The notes: a model not told the origin generated them from the sequence alone. Counted from the stretch's first letter, positions 1 to 6,910 are shown. The stretch is 11,987 bases of DNA from an uncultured Faecalibacterium sp. (GCA_902463905.1 CABQHF010000045.1:1-11987); one strand, 5' to 3'. Numbers and translations: made by a program.

Positions 1-54
1 ACACACCGGGCCCCGGGCCTCAACAGCTTCGTACAGTTTGTCCATGTTCGTCAT
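1..54 (-). CDS. pyrF: Probable orotidine 5'-phosphate decarboxylase, N-terminal 18 codons only
   Basis: Only the first 18 codons lie in the window, reading MTNMDKLYEAVEARGPVC. The MDKLYEAVE...GPVC pattern is how the sub-group of PyrF enzymes that continue with VGLD begins; they decarboxylate OMP to UMP, the last step of de novo pyrimidine synthesis. An AGGAGG ribosome-binding site at 63-68 sits 8 bases before the ATG at 54-52, which favours that start over the in-frame ATG at 45-43. The gene follows pyrC on the same strand with a 78-base gap and no clear terminator, so the two are probably co-transcribed. The identification rests on a short N-terminus plus the pyrC neighbour; another small metabolic gene is possible. 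Confidence 0.6.
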   Translation of the reverse strand, partial: MTNMDKLYEAVEARGPVC

Positions 55-132
55 TCGGGTGTCCTCCTGTAAGTCGTATTTATAGAAAATGAATTGTAGC
101 TATAACAGCGGCAAGCCTGCTGCCCGTGAGCA

Positions 133-1323
133 TTAGGCCTCTGCCTGATAGGTCAACTCCCCGGCCTTGATGGTGGCGCACACCTTGCCATAAAGCTCAG
201 CGCCATCGAAGGGGGTGTTGTGCGATTTGGAGTGGAGCTTGTTTTTATCCACAGTATAGGGGGTGTCCAGGTCCACCAGCACGAAGTCGGCGTCGTAGCC
301 CGGTTCCAGCTGGCCCTTGGCCAGGCCCAGGATCTCCGCCGGGCGGGTGCTCATCAGCTGCACCAGCACCTCCAGCGGCAGACCCTCCTGCTTGCAGAGT
401 TTGGTGTAGCAGACGCCGAAGGCCGTCTCGCTGCCTACCATACCGGCCATGCCTTTGAGTTTGTCCTCTTCGGAGTGGGGCGCGTGGTCGGTGGCGATGG
501 CGTCCACGATGCCGCTGCGGATGCCGTCCACCAGCGCCTGCACGTCATCGGCGGTGCGGATGGGCGGATTGACCCGGTAATCACAGCTGTCATTGGTGAA
601 CCACAGGTGGTGCGGGGTCACCTCGCAGGTCACCGGTGCTCCCCGGAGCTTTGCCATCTGGATGGCATCCAGTGCGCCGCGGGTGGACACATGGCACATG
701 TGCAGGCGGGTCTGGTAGTATTCGCTCAGCCAGCAGTTGCGCACCGTCTCGATGTCCTCGGCCAGGCGGTAGTCCCAGGGGCTGATCTCCATGTCCTCGG
801 CGTGGCTCATCACGGTGATGTCCTTCTGGGTGCAGATGGCAAAGGCCTTGGCCATAGTGGCGTTGTCCTGCACGCCGTGGCCGTCCTCGGTGATGAACTT
901 CACGCTGGCAGGTAGGGTCTTGAGGTGGTCGATGCTCACACCGTCAAAGTTCTCGGTGATGGAAACGGTCTGGTTCACATCGCACAGCCCCACCTCAGCG
1001 GCCTTCCGCTCCACCTGCATAGCCTGCGCCGCAGAGGAACAGACGGGCTTGGTGTTGGGCATCAGGTTGACGAAGGTGTAACCGCCGGCGGCAGCGGCAC
1101 GGCTGCCGGTCTCAATGTCCTCCTTGTACTCAAAACCCGGTGTGCGCCAGTGGCAGTGCAGGTCCACAAAGGCGGGCAGCACGGTCAGGCCACCGGCATC
1201 CACCACCGTCTCGTTCTCTCCGGCCAGTGCTTCCAGCTCCTGACCCACGGCGGCGATCTTACCGTCCTTCACATAGATCTCCAGCGGTCGTCCCTCGGTG
1301 TTCACAGCGTTTACAAGCAGCAT
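133..1323 (-). CDS. pyrC: Dihydroorotase (class I type)
   Basis: Catalyses the reversible cyclisation of N-carbamoyl-aspartate to dihydroorotate, step three of pyrimidine synthesis, in the cytoplasm. The 396-residue product has the metal and substrate motifs of the amidohydrolase family: HCHWRTPG (His56, His58, Arg60), EDGHGVQD with Asp147 at the place where class I enzymes use Asp rather than carboxylated Lys, SHAED (His174), CHVST (His211) and ATDHAPH (Asp279). It is slightly shorter than the usual 420-430. The start at 1323 is chosen because an AGGAG lies about 8 bases upstream and the hydrophobic MLLVNAV start fits the family; the 25 additional in-frame codons back to 1398 run into the upstream terminator hairpin. 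Probable pyrF follows. Expression is probably controlled by the leader ORF and terminator just upstream. Confidence 0.95.
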   Translation of the reverse strand: MLLVNAVNTEGRPLEIYVKDGKIAAVGQELEALAGENETVVDAGGLTVLPAFVDLHCHWRTPGFEYKEDIETGSRAAAAGGYTFVNLMPNTKPVCSSAAQAMQVERKAAEVGLCDVNQTVSITENFDGVSIDHLKTLPASVKFITEDGHGVQDNATMAKAFAICTQKDITVMSHAEDMEISPWDYRLAEDIETVRNCWLSEYYQTRLHMCHVSTRGALDAIQMAKLRGAPVTCEVTPHHLWFTNDSCDYRVNPPIRTADDVQALVDGIRSGIVDAIATDHAPHSEEDKLKGMAGMVGSETAFGVCYTKLCKQEGLPLEVLVQLMSTRPAEILGLAKGQLEPGYDADFVLVDLDTPYTVDKNKLHSKSHNTPFDGAELYGKVCATIKAGELTYQAEA

Positions 1324-1376
1324 CGCGGTCTCCTCTCCTGTCTGGCACGGTCTGCGGCAAGAGGCCGCAAACGGGC

Positions 1377-1407
1377 AAAAAAAAACTTTTCCCCGCAAAG
1401 GGAAAAG
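1377..1407 (-). terminator. Intrinsic terminator (attenuator) between leader ORF and pyrC
   Basis: On the minus strand, an 8-bp perfect stem (CTTTTCCC at 1407-1400 with GGGAAAAG at 1393-1386) with a 6-base loop is followed at once by nine T residues (1385-1377). It lies between the leader ORF stop codon (1411-1409) and the pyrC start (1323), downstream of the only clear promoter, so pyrC transcription must read through it. That position makes it an attenuator candidate, not an end-of-operon terminator. Confidence 0.85.
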
Positions 1408-1408
1408 C

Positions 1409-1498
1409 TCACTTCACAAAAAAAGGAAACAACGAACCCACGGCAAAACCGGACGCGGACTGCTTTTTCAGTTTCCGGCGCATCACGTTGCACTCCAT
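1409..1498 (-). CDS. Putative 29-residue leader peptide of the pyrC attenuator
   Basis: A short ORF begins MECNVMRRKLKKQ and ends GSLFPFFVK. It has an excellent ribosome-binding site (AAAGGAG, 1513-1507, 8 bases before the ATG) and lies about 35 bases after the -10 of the probable promoter. Its stop codon (1411-1409) ends one base before the terminator stem begins, so a ribosome reaching the end would mask the 5' arm of the hairpin. Codons near the end run through a U-rich stretch with seven consecutive U (1424-1418), and a small hairpin (1477-1456) lies earlier. This is the layout of the enterobacterial pyrBI leader, where UTP-dependent pausing couples ribosome and polymerase. The peptide itself probably has no function of its own. 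The ORF, RBS and terminator are seen; the regulatory role is inferred. Confidence 0.65.
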   Translation of the reverse strand: MECNVMRRKLKKQSASGFAVGSLFPFFVK

Positions 1499-1538
1499 GG
1501 CGTTGTCTCCTTTTTGATATCTGCAATTTCTTCATAAT

Positions 1539-1568
1539 ATTTTAGCATAGAAACGCAAAATGTGTCAA
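1539..1568 (-). promoter_or_regulatory. Probable promoter of the pyrC leader and operon
   Basis: TTGACA (1568-1563, perfect -35) and TAAAAT (1544-1539, five of six -10 bases) are separated by 18 bases and point toward pyrC. The predicted start near 1532 leaves a short untranslated stretch before the leader ORF ribosome-binding site. Confidence 0.7.
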
Positions 1569-1720
1569 TGCCTGCGGCCGGGTTTGTTTGTGAAAAGGTT
1601 TGCCGCTTCTCTCTGCATTTTTTAGCTACTCTACCCAAAAGACGGTTTTTGTGCCCAGCGGGCGGGTTAGCGGCAACAATTCCTAGCATATCACTGTACA
1701 TTCCAGCCCGGCTGTGCTAT

Positions 1721-1726
1721 TATAAT
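1721..1726 (+). promoter_or_regulatory. Likely -10 element of the cysE promoter
   Basis: A perfect TATAAT lies 37 bases before the cysE start codon. No good -35 is seen; TACATT at 1697-1702 (18-base spacing) is the best candidate. No T-box or other leader structure was recognised between here and cysE. Confidence 0.5.
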
Positions 1727-1762
1727 AGGAACGACGTGAACGCAGGAAAGAGAGGGCTCCTC

Positions 1763-2434
1763 ATGGGTTTGTTGGAAGATGCACGGAACATCCAGCGCAA
1801 GGACCCCGCCGCACGCAGCGTGCTGGAGGTCATTCTGCTGTATCCCGGTTTTCATATTCTGGTCTATCACCGCATTGCGCACTGGCTGTACCAGCACAAG
1901 CGGTTCTTTCTGGCCCGGTGGGTCAGCCAGCACGGACGCCGCCGCACCGGCATCGAGATCCACCCCGGTGCCACCATCGGCAGGTGCCTGTTCATCGACC
2001 ACGGCATGGGCATCGTGTTCGGCGAGACCTGCGAGATCGGCGATAACTGCACCATCTACCACGGCGTGACGCTGGGCGGCACCGGCAAGGACACCGGCAA
2101 GCGCCACCCCACCCTGGGCAACAATGTGCTGATCGGTGCCGGCACCAAGGTGCTTGGCCCGGTGTACATCGGCGACAACTCCCGCATCGGCGCAGGCAGT
2201 GTGGTGCTGCGCAACCTGCCCGCCAACTGTACGGCTGTGGGCGTGCCCGCCGAGGTGGTGCGCATCAACAACAAGGCCGTGAACCCCGCCGATGACCTGG
2301 ATCAGCAGGATCTGCCGGATGTGGTGGCACAGCGCATCCGCGACCTCGACCGCCGCATCGGTGTGCTGGAAAAAGCCGCGCAGGGCGACACGCCGCCCTC
2401 TGCCAGCCAGATCGCTGCCCGCCAGAAACCGTAA
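1763..2434 (+). CDS. cysE: Serine O-acetyltransferase
   Basis: Transfers acetyl from acetyl-CoA to L-serine, giving O-acetylserine, the first committed step of cysteine synthesis. The 223-residue protein has a helical N-terminal segment (about 1-60) and a left-handed beta-helix of hexapeptide repeats (about 62-165). The repeat region includes IDHGMGIVFGE (Asp79, His80) and GKRHPTLG (His115), the conserved catalytic surroundings of CysE, then GVPAEVVR closing the helix. The polar tail (170-223) looks helical. The reading frame is open further upstream, but the ATG at 1763 follows an AGAGGG ribosome-binding site and gives the normal family N-terminus; the TATAAT at 1721 also places the transcript start after the longer frame's beginning. 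The gene is divergent from pyrC and convergent with argF. Confidence 0.93.
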   Translation: MGLLEDARNIQRKDPAARSVLEVILLYPGFHILVYHRIAHWLYQHKRFFLARWVSQHGRRRTGIEIHPGATIGRCLFIDHGMGIVFGETCEIGDNCTIYHGVTLGGTGKDTGKRHPTLGNNVLIGAGTKVLGPVYIGDNSRIGAGSVVLRNLPANCTAVGVPAEVVRINNKAVNPADDLDQQDLPDVVAQRIRDLDRRIGVLEKAAQGDTPPSASQIAARQKP

Positions 2435-2451
2435 ACGGTTCTTTATCCGCA

Positions 2452-2506
2452 TACAAAAAGCACCCGCATCCGGCCGGTCAGGCCCTTTGCGGGTGCTTTG
2501 CTGTTT
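2452..2506. terminator. Bidirectional terminator between cysE and argF
   Basis: A perfect 12-bp stem (AAAGCACCCGCA at 2457-2468 with TGCGGGTGCTTT at 2488-2499) has a 19-base GC-rich loop. On the plus strand GCTGTTTTT follows; on the minus strand the stem continues into a run of five T. It can serve both convergent genes. Confidence 0.85.
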
Positions 2507-2515
2507 TTACAGGGA

Positions 2516-3511
2516 TCAGTCCTCGTAGCCCAAGGTGGCCGCCATTACGGCCTTGATGGTGTGCATGCGGTTCTCGGCCTCGTCGAACACGATGCTCTGG
2601 GGGCCTTCAAACACCTCGTCGGTCACCTCCATGGCGTCGCGGTCGAAGCGCTCGCCCATTTCCTTGCCCACGGTGGTCTTGTGGTCGTGGTAGGCGGGCA
2701 GGCAGTGCATAAACACGGCGTGGGGGCCGGCGATCTCCATCAGCTGCTGGTTGATCTGGTAGGGAGCCAGGTCGTGGATGCGCTCGGCCCACACCTCCAC
2801 AGGCTCGCCCATGGACACCCAGACGTCGGTGTACAGCACATCGGCCCCCTTGGCGGCCTTGGCGGGGTCCTCCTCAAAGGAGATGGCGGCACCGGTCTCG
2901 GCGGCGATCTTCCGGCACTCTTCCACCAGTGCGGCGTCCGGCTGATACTTCTTGGGTGCGCAGGCGGTGAAGTGCAGGCCCATCTTGGCGCAGCCCACCA
3001 TCAGGCTGTTGCCCATGTTGTAACGGGCGTCACCGAAGTAGACGAAGTGGATGCCCTTCAGCTTGCCGAAGTGCTCCCGGATGGTGAGGAAGTCGGCCAG
3101 GATCTGGGTGGGGTGGAACTCGTTGGTCAGGCCGTTCCACACCGGCACACCGGCGTAGCGGGCCAGATCTTCCACGATCTGCTGGCCGTAGCCGCGGTAC
3201 TCGATGCCGTCGAACATGCGGCCCAGCACCCGGGCGGTGTCGGCAATGGATTCCTTCTTGCCGATCTGGCTGCCCGACGGATCCAGATAGGTCACCTGCA
3301 TGCCCAGGTCGTGGGCGGCAACCTCAAAGCTGCAGCGGGTGCGGGTGGAGGTCTTTTCAAAGATCAGGGCAATGTTCTTGCCGTGGAGCTTGTCGTGGGC
3401 GATGCCGGCCTTCTTTTTGGCCTTGAGGTCTGCGGCCAGGTCGAGCAGCTGCCCGATCTCGTCAGGGGTGTAATCCAGGAGCTTCAGAAAGCTGCGATTT
3501 TTCAGGCTCAT
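2516..3511 (-). CDS. argF: Ornithine carbamoyltransferase
   Basis: Makes citrulline from carbamoyl phosphate and ornithine in arginine biosynthesis. All family signatures are present in 331 residues: FEKTSTRTR (carbamoyl-phosphate site, Ser55-Arg59), HPTQ (133-136), the ornithine-loop D-V-W-V-S-M-G (Asp229, Ser233-Gly235) and HCLP (269-272, with the catalytic Cys270). Length is typical. The start at 3511 follows an AGAGGG ribosome-binding site at about 9 bases. The transaminase partners of arginine synthesis are not nearby, so the gene is a single unit here, although read-through from comEB upstream is possible. A biosynthetic role is favoured over the catabolic arcB because no arginine deiminase genes are adjacent and an ARG-box-like site lies in the leader; the sequence alone does not settle this. 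Confidence 0.94.
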   Translation of the reverse strand: MSLKNRSFLKLLDYTPDEIGQLLDLAADLKAKKKAGIAHDKLHGKNIALIFEKTSTRTRCSFEVAAHDLGMQVTYLDPSGSQIGKKESIADTARVLGRMFDGIEYRGYGQQIVEDLARYAGVPVWNGLTNEFHPTQILADFLTIREHFGKLKGIHFVYFGDARYNMGNSLMVGCAKMGLHFTACAPKKYQPDAALVEECRKIAAETGAAISFEEDPAKAAKGADVLYTDVWVSMGEPVEVWAERIHDLAPYQINQQLMEIAGPHAVFMHCLPAYHDHKTTVGKEMGERFDRDAMEVTDEVFEGPQSIVFDEAENRMHTIKAVMAATLGYED

Positions 3512-3528
3512 TGTATATTTCCCTCTCT

Positions 3529-3557
3529 ATGCAAATATTTATGAATATTTATGCGAA
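3529..3557. promoter_or_regulatory. Candidate ArgR/AhrC operator (ARG-box-like dyad)
   Basis: The AT-rich imperfect dyad GCATAAATATT-CAT-AAATATTTGC (minus strand reading) resembles ARG boxes, whose half-sites look like TGAATAWWWW. It lies at the predicted argF transcript start and just downstream of the -10, where a bound arginine repressor would block initiation. The dyad is seen; the repressor assignment is inferred from the argF context. Confidence 0.5.
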
Positions 3558-3567
3558 CTATGATCCT

Positions 3568-3596
3568 ATTATAGTACGTTGCCCCGGCAAGGTCAA
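3568..3596 (-). promoter_or_regulatory. argF promoter
   Basis: TTGACC (3596-3591) and a perfect TATAAT (3573-3568) with 17-base spacing point toward argF. The promoter starts 14 bases after the comEB stop codon, so argF can be expressed independently of comEB. Confidence 0.8.
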
Positions 3597-3609
3597 GAGG
3601 GCAAGGGCG

Positions 3610-4089
3610 TTACAGTTCCAGCTCGGCTTTGCGGCCGCTGGGGGTGTAGGGGGTCAGCTTCACGCCCGCCTTCTGGAACATGAACCGCGCCGCGATGCTG
3701 GAATCGCTGTCGTGGTACTTGTCGCCGTAATACACCACCTCGGCAATGCCGGACTGGATGATGGCCTTGGTGCACTCGTTGCAGGGGAAGAGGGTCACAT
3801 ACACCCGCGCGCCTTTCAGGTTGTTGTGGGCGCTGTTGAGGATGGCGTTCAGTTCCGCGTGGCAGACATACATATACTTGGTGTGCAGCGGCTCGCCCTC
3901 CCGCTCCCAGGGCATCTCGTCATCGCTGCAGCCCATGGGCATACCATTATAGCCCAGCGAGAGGATCTTGTTCTCCGGGCTGACGATGCACGCGCCCACC
4001 TGGCTGTTGGGGTCCTTGGAGCGCATGGCCGTGAGCAGCGCAATGCCCATGAAATATTCGTCCCAGTTGATGTAATCGCTGCGTTTCAT
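3610..4089 (-). CDS. comEB: dCMP deaminase family protein (ComEB type)
   Basis: Zinc deaminase of 159 residues, expected to convert dCMP to dUMP and so feed thymidylate synthesis. The catalytic motifs are clear: CHAELNAI gives zinc ligand His77 and proton-shuttle Glu79, and FPCNECTKAI gives zinc ligands Cys103 and Cys106. The early SQVGACIVSPENKILSLGYNG segment is the conserved substrate-binding strand and loop of this family. In Bacilli the homologue is the first-named gene of a competence operon (comEB), but no competence genes are adjacent here, so a nucleotide-metabolism role is the simpler reading. The start at 4089 follows AAGGAG at about 9-10 bases. The gene lies upstream of argF on the same strand and is divergent from the EF-G-like gene. 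Confidence 0.9.
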   Translation of the reverse strand: MKRSDYINWDEYFMGIALLTAMRSKDPNSQVGACIVSPENKILSLGYNGMPMGCSDDEMPWEREGEPLHTKYMYVCHAELNAILNSAHNNLKGARVYVTLFPCNECTKAIIQSGIAEVVYYGDKYHDSDSSIAARFMFQKAGVKLTPYTPSGRKAELEL

Positions 4090-4133
4090 ACAATAGCGCT
4101 CCTTCTTATTCTGAATGATATTCTTTCCCGCTT

Positions 4134-4162
4134 ATTATAGCGTATCGCTGCAGCGTTTACAA
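4134..4162 (-). promoter_or_regulatory. comEB promoter
   Basis: TTGTAA (4162-4157) and perfect TATAAT (4139-4134) are spaced 17 bases apart, reading toward comEB, with the -10 about 45 bases before its start codon. Confidence 0.7.
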
Positions 4163-4257
4163 GAAAAGCAGACCCGCAATGTCAATTTGCACAAAACAAG
4201 GCCGTGAAGTTTGGCGGCGGATTCGCCCGAAATTTCAAACGGAATATTTAAAAATCA

Positions 4258-4286
4258 TTTGGAGTGTGGTATTATCTTTGTAAAAT
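4258..4286 (+). promoter_or_regulatory. Candidate promoter of the EF-G-like gene
   Basis: TTTGGA (4258-4263) and TAAAAT (4281-4286) are 17 bases apart in an AT-rich stretch. A small hairpin, CGGAG/CTCCG (4299-4314), lies in the leader before the ribosome-binding site. The -35 is weak, so the exact promoter is uncertain. Confidence 0.45.
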
Positions 4287-4341
4287 ATGCCACAAAAGCG
4301 GAGAGAATGCTCCGTGCGGCGGAAATGAGGGAAAAACCGAT

Positions 4342-6426
4342 ATGAAATACGCAAGCAACAACATCCGCAATATCCTGATTGCCGGTCATGCCGGCAGCGG
4401 CAAGACCACGCTCACCGAGGCGCTGGTCTATTTTTCGGGCGCTGCCGAGCGTATGGGCCGGGTCGAGGACGGCACCACGATTTCGGACTTTGACCCCGAG
4501 GAAGCAAAGCGCAAGGCCAGCCTGTCGGCATCCGTGGTGCCGGTGGAGTACGAGGGCATCAAGTACAACCTGATCGACGCCCCGGGCCTGTTCGACTTCG
4601 AGGCCGGTGAATACGAGGGCATCCGCGCCGCCGAGAGCGTGCTGGTGGTGGTGTCCGGCCGCAGCGGCGTCACCGTGGGTGCCGAAAAAGCCTTCCAGTT
4701 GGCCCGCAAGAACCACAAGGCCACCATGGTCTTTGTTTCCAAGTGCGACCTGGAGAACGCCAACTACTTCAAGATCCTGGAGGACATGAAGATCAAGTTC
4801 GGCTCCACCGTCTGCCCCTGCGTGGTGCCCGCCAAGCTGGACGACGGCACCCCTGTGTACATCAACCTGTTCAGCCAGAAGGCCTTCAAGTACGAGAGCG
4901 GCAAGCAGATCCAGGTGGACCTGCCCGACATCGGCCACCGCTTCCAGGGCCTGATCGAGGCCATGAGCGAGGCCATTGCCGAGACCGACGATGAGCTGAT
5001 GGAAAAGTTCTTCGGCGGTGAGCCCTTCACCACCGAGGAGATCGTGGAAGGCATGCGCAAGGGCGTCAAGGACGGCCTGATCACCCCCGTGTTCTGCGGC
5101 AGCGCCGTGAACCAGCAGGCACTGGATATGCTGCTGTTCAACATGCACAAGCTGCTGCCCAGCCCGGAGCACGACGGTGCTACTCTGGCCGAGGACGCCA
5201 ACGGCGAGCCTGTGGAGCTCCACTGCACCGAGGCAGAGCCCACCGCCGCCTATGTGTTCAAGACCGTGGCCGACCCGTTCGTGGGCAAACTGAGCTACCT
5301 GCGTGTGGTCAGCGGCAAGGTGACCGCCGGTGAGCCGCTGGTCAACGCCCGCACCGGCGAGCCGGAAAAGATCGGCAAGCCCCTCACCGTCATCGGCAAG
5401 AAGCAGGTGGACGCCGACGGCATCGGTGCCGGTGACATCGGTGCAGTGGCCAAGCTGGTGACCGCCCGCACCGGCGACACCCTGTGCGACGCTTCCCGCG
5501 TGGTGAAGCTGCCCGCCCCCGTGTTCCCGCAGCCCAGCCTGTTCATGGCCGTCACCGTGGCCAAGAAGGGCGACGAGGGCAAGATCAGCAGCGCGCTGGC
5601 CCGCCTGATGGAAGAGGACCCCACCCTGAGCTACCAGAACAACGCCGAGACCCATCAGCAGGTGATCGGCGGCCTGGGCGAGCAGCACCTGGACGTGGTC
5701 AAGGCCAAGCTGAAGAACAAGTTCGGCGTGGAGATCGGCCTGGAAGCTCCCCGCATCGCCTATCGTGAATCCATCCGCAAGGCCTGCCAGAAACAGGGCC
5801 GCCACAAGAAGCAGACCGGCGGCCACGGCCAGTTCGGTGACGTCATCATCAACTTTGAGCCCTGCGACAGCGAGCAGGTGGTGTTTGAGGAAAAGGTGTT
5901 CGGCGGCAGCGTGCCCAAGAACTTCTTCCCCGCCGTGGAAAAGGGCGTGCGCCTGGCAGCTGAAAAGGGCGTGCTGGCCGGTTACCCCGTGGTGGGCCTG
6001 AAGGCCACCCTGCTGGACGGCAGCTACCACCCCGTGGACAGCTCCGAGATGGCCTTTATCATGGCCGCCAAGCTGGCCTACAAGGCCGCCATGCCGGAGG
6101 CCGGGCCGGTCATTCTGGAGCCCATCCACACCCTGAAGGCCCATGTCCCCAACGACAACACCGGTGACATCATGGGCGATGTGACCAAGCGCCGCGGCCG
6201 CGTGCTGGGCATGGAGCCCGACGAGGACGGCCTGCAGACCATCATCGCCGAAGTGCCGCTGGCAGAGCTTGCCAACTTTACCACCTTCATCCGGCAGACC
6301 ACCCAGGGCCGCGGCTGGTTCACCACCGAGTTTGCCCGCTACGAGATCCTGCCCGAAATGCTGGTGCCCGCCGTGGTGGAGCAGGCCAAGAAGCTGGGCA
6401 ACCTGGACGAGAGCGCCGACGACTAA
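4342..6426 (+). CDS. Elongation factor G-like GTPase (second-type EF-G)
   Basis: A 694-residue translational GTPase with full EF-G architecture: G domain, domain II, domain III, domain IV with DGSYHPVDSSEMAF, and domain V with GDVTKRRGRVLGME. It differs from the canonical factor at key points. The P-loop is GHAGSGKTT (15-23) instead of the AHIDAGKTT type. The G3 motif is DAPGLFDF (79-86), so Leu83 stands where canonical EF-G has the catalytic His of DTPGHVDF. G4 is SKCD (133-136) in place of NKMD. Switch I reads RKASLS (57-62) in place of RGITIT. These fit the 'elongation factor G-like' paralogue family and not the main fusA, which normally sits with rpsL, rpsG and tuf. It may bind ribosomes with weak or altered GTPase activity. 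The start at 4342 follows GAGGG at 4327-4331; in-frame codons upstream lack a ribosome-binding site. Confidence 0.85.
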   Translation: MKYASNNIRNILIAGHAGSGKTTLTEALVYFSGAAERMGRVEDGTTISDFDPEEAKRKASLSASVVPVEYEGIKYNLIDAPGLFDFEAGEYEGIRAAESVLVVVSGRSGVTVGAEKAFQLARKNHKATMVFVSKCDLENANYFKILEDMKIKFGSTVCPCVVPAKLDDGTPVYINLFSQKAFKYESGKQIQVDLPDIGHRFQGLIEAMSEAIAETDDELMEKFFGGEPFTTEEIVEGMRKGVKDGLITPVFCGSAVNQQALDMLLFNMHKLLPSPEHDGATLAEDANGEPVELHCTEAEPTAAYVFKTVADPFVGKLSYLRVVSGKVTAGEPLVNARTGEPEKIGKPLTVIGKKQVDADGIGAGDIGAVAKLVTARTGDTLCDASRVVKLPAPVFPQPSLFMAVTVAKKGDEGKISSALARLMEEDPTLSYQNNAETHQQVIGGLGEQHLDVVKAKLKNKFGVEIGLEAPRIAYRESIRKACQKQGRHKKQTGGHGQFGDVIINFEPCDSEQVVFEEKVFGGSVPKNFFPAVEKGVRLAAEKGVLAGYPVVGLKATLLDGSYHPVDSSEMAFIMAAKLAYKAAMPEAGPVILEPIHTLKAHVPNDNTGDIMGDVTKRRGRVLGMEPDEDGLQTIIAEVPLAELANFTTFIRQTTQGRGWFTTEFARYEILPEMLVPAVVEQAKKLGNLDESADD

Positions 6427-6475
6427 ACCGCTCCCGCCTGCCGGATGGCAGCATCCTTTCTGAGACATTTCCGAT

Positions 6476-6516
6476 AAGCCCCGTTGACACCTTTCCCTCT
6501 GTCGGCGGGGCTTTTT
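6476..6516 (+). terminator. Terminator of the EF-G-like gene
   Basis: A 14-bp stem (AAGCCCCGTTGACA at 6476-6489 with TGTCGGCGGGGCTT at 6500-6513, two G-U pairs) has a 10-base loop and is followed by T residues to 6516. It lies 50 bases after the stop codon. Confidence 0.85.
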
Positions 6517-6518
6517 GC

Positions 6519-6677
6519 TGTGTGCAACTCTCTGAGAGAGGCGAGTTATCTTGCACACAAACCACTTTTTTAACCATACATCGTTCAAAAAGTCTCTGTG
6601 CAAATAAGGGCCAGAGTGCAAAGTTTGCACACAGACGAAAAGCAACGATATATAATGATATATTTGTCTCTGTGCAA
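6519..6677. repeat. Cluster of six TGTGCAA-type sites in inverted and direct array
   Basis: This AT-richer spacer holds TGTGTGCAA (6519-6527) with its exact inverse TTGCACACA (6551-6559). GTCTCTGTGCAAA (6592-6604) has a 12-of-13 inverse at 6624-6636 and an exact 12-base direct copy at 6666-6677. A perfect dyad, GTGCAAA-G-TTTGCAC, lies at 6616-6630. A minus-strand promoter-like pair (TTGCAC 6677-6672, 17 bases, TATATA) and TATAAT at 6651-6656 lie inside. No convincing gene was found here. The pattern suggests operators for an unknown regulator or a structured transcript. Confidence 0.6.
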
Positions 6678-6807
6678 GCCATTCTACTATAGTAGAGCCG
6701 GTCTGCCGCCGGGTGCTGTGCCGGGCATCCGGGCAAAGGGCCGCCCCGGCCGGCAATGCGCCCCGGAAAAAAGCCCGATATACCGTGCCCGGCTGCGGCT
6801 TTTCCGG
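6678..6807. other. Non-coding spacer with a 14-bp palindrome and GC-rich stretch
   Basis: TCTACTATAGTAGA (6683-6696) is a perfect 14-base palindrome. The rest is GC-rich with short CCGGGC/GCCCGG self-complementary pieces. I see no gene with a ribosome-binding site in this stretch. Confidence 0.5.
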
Positions 6808-6836
6808 TTGACAAAGCACCTGCCTGCTATTATAAT
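6808..6836 (+). promoter_or_regulatory. greA-lysS promoter (perfect consensus)
   Basis: TTGACA (6808-6813), a 17-base spacer and TATAAT (6831-6836) match the housekeeping sigma consensus at all 12 bases. The predicted leader to greA is about 68 bases, with no T-box or other recognised control element. Confidence 0.9.
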
Positions 6837-6910
6837 AATGTAGTCAAAATGGCATCATTGCGCGGCTTTGCACCTGCGCGAATCAAGTATAGACAAGGAG
6901 AGATTCCCAA

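Noticed and set aside
1324..1398. 25-codon extension of pyrC
   Set aside because: It starts within the loop of the attenuator terminator stem, and the ATG at 1323 has its own ribosome-binding site.
1562..1762. N-terminal extension of cysE by 67 codons
   Set aside because: It begins upstream of the TATAAT at 1721, lacks a ribosome-binding site and adds nothing that resembles the CysE family.
2498..3544. 348-codon open frame antisense to argF
   Set aside because: The argF motifs STRTR, HPTQ and HCLP prove the minus strand; this frame is a shadow.
4255..6819. 854-codon open frame antisense to the EF-G-like gene
   Set aside because: It mirrors the GC-rich third positions of the real gene, has His/Gly/Leu/Val-rich low-complexity content and no ribosome-binding site.
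6837..6910. T-box or other amino-acid-sensing leader before greA-lysS
   Set aside because: The leader is only about 68 bases and holds no T-box sequence or terminator.
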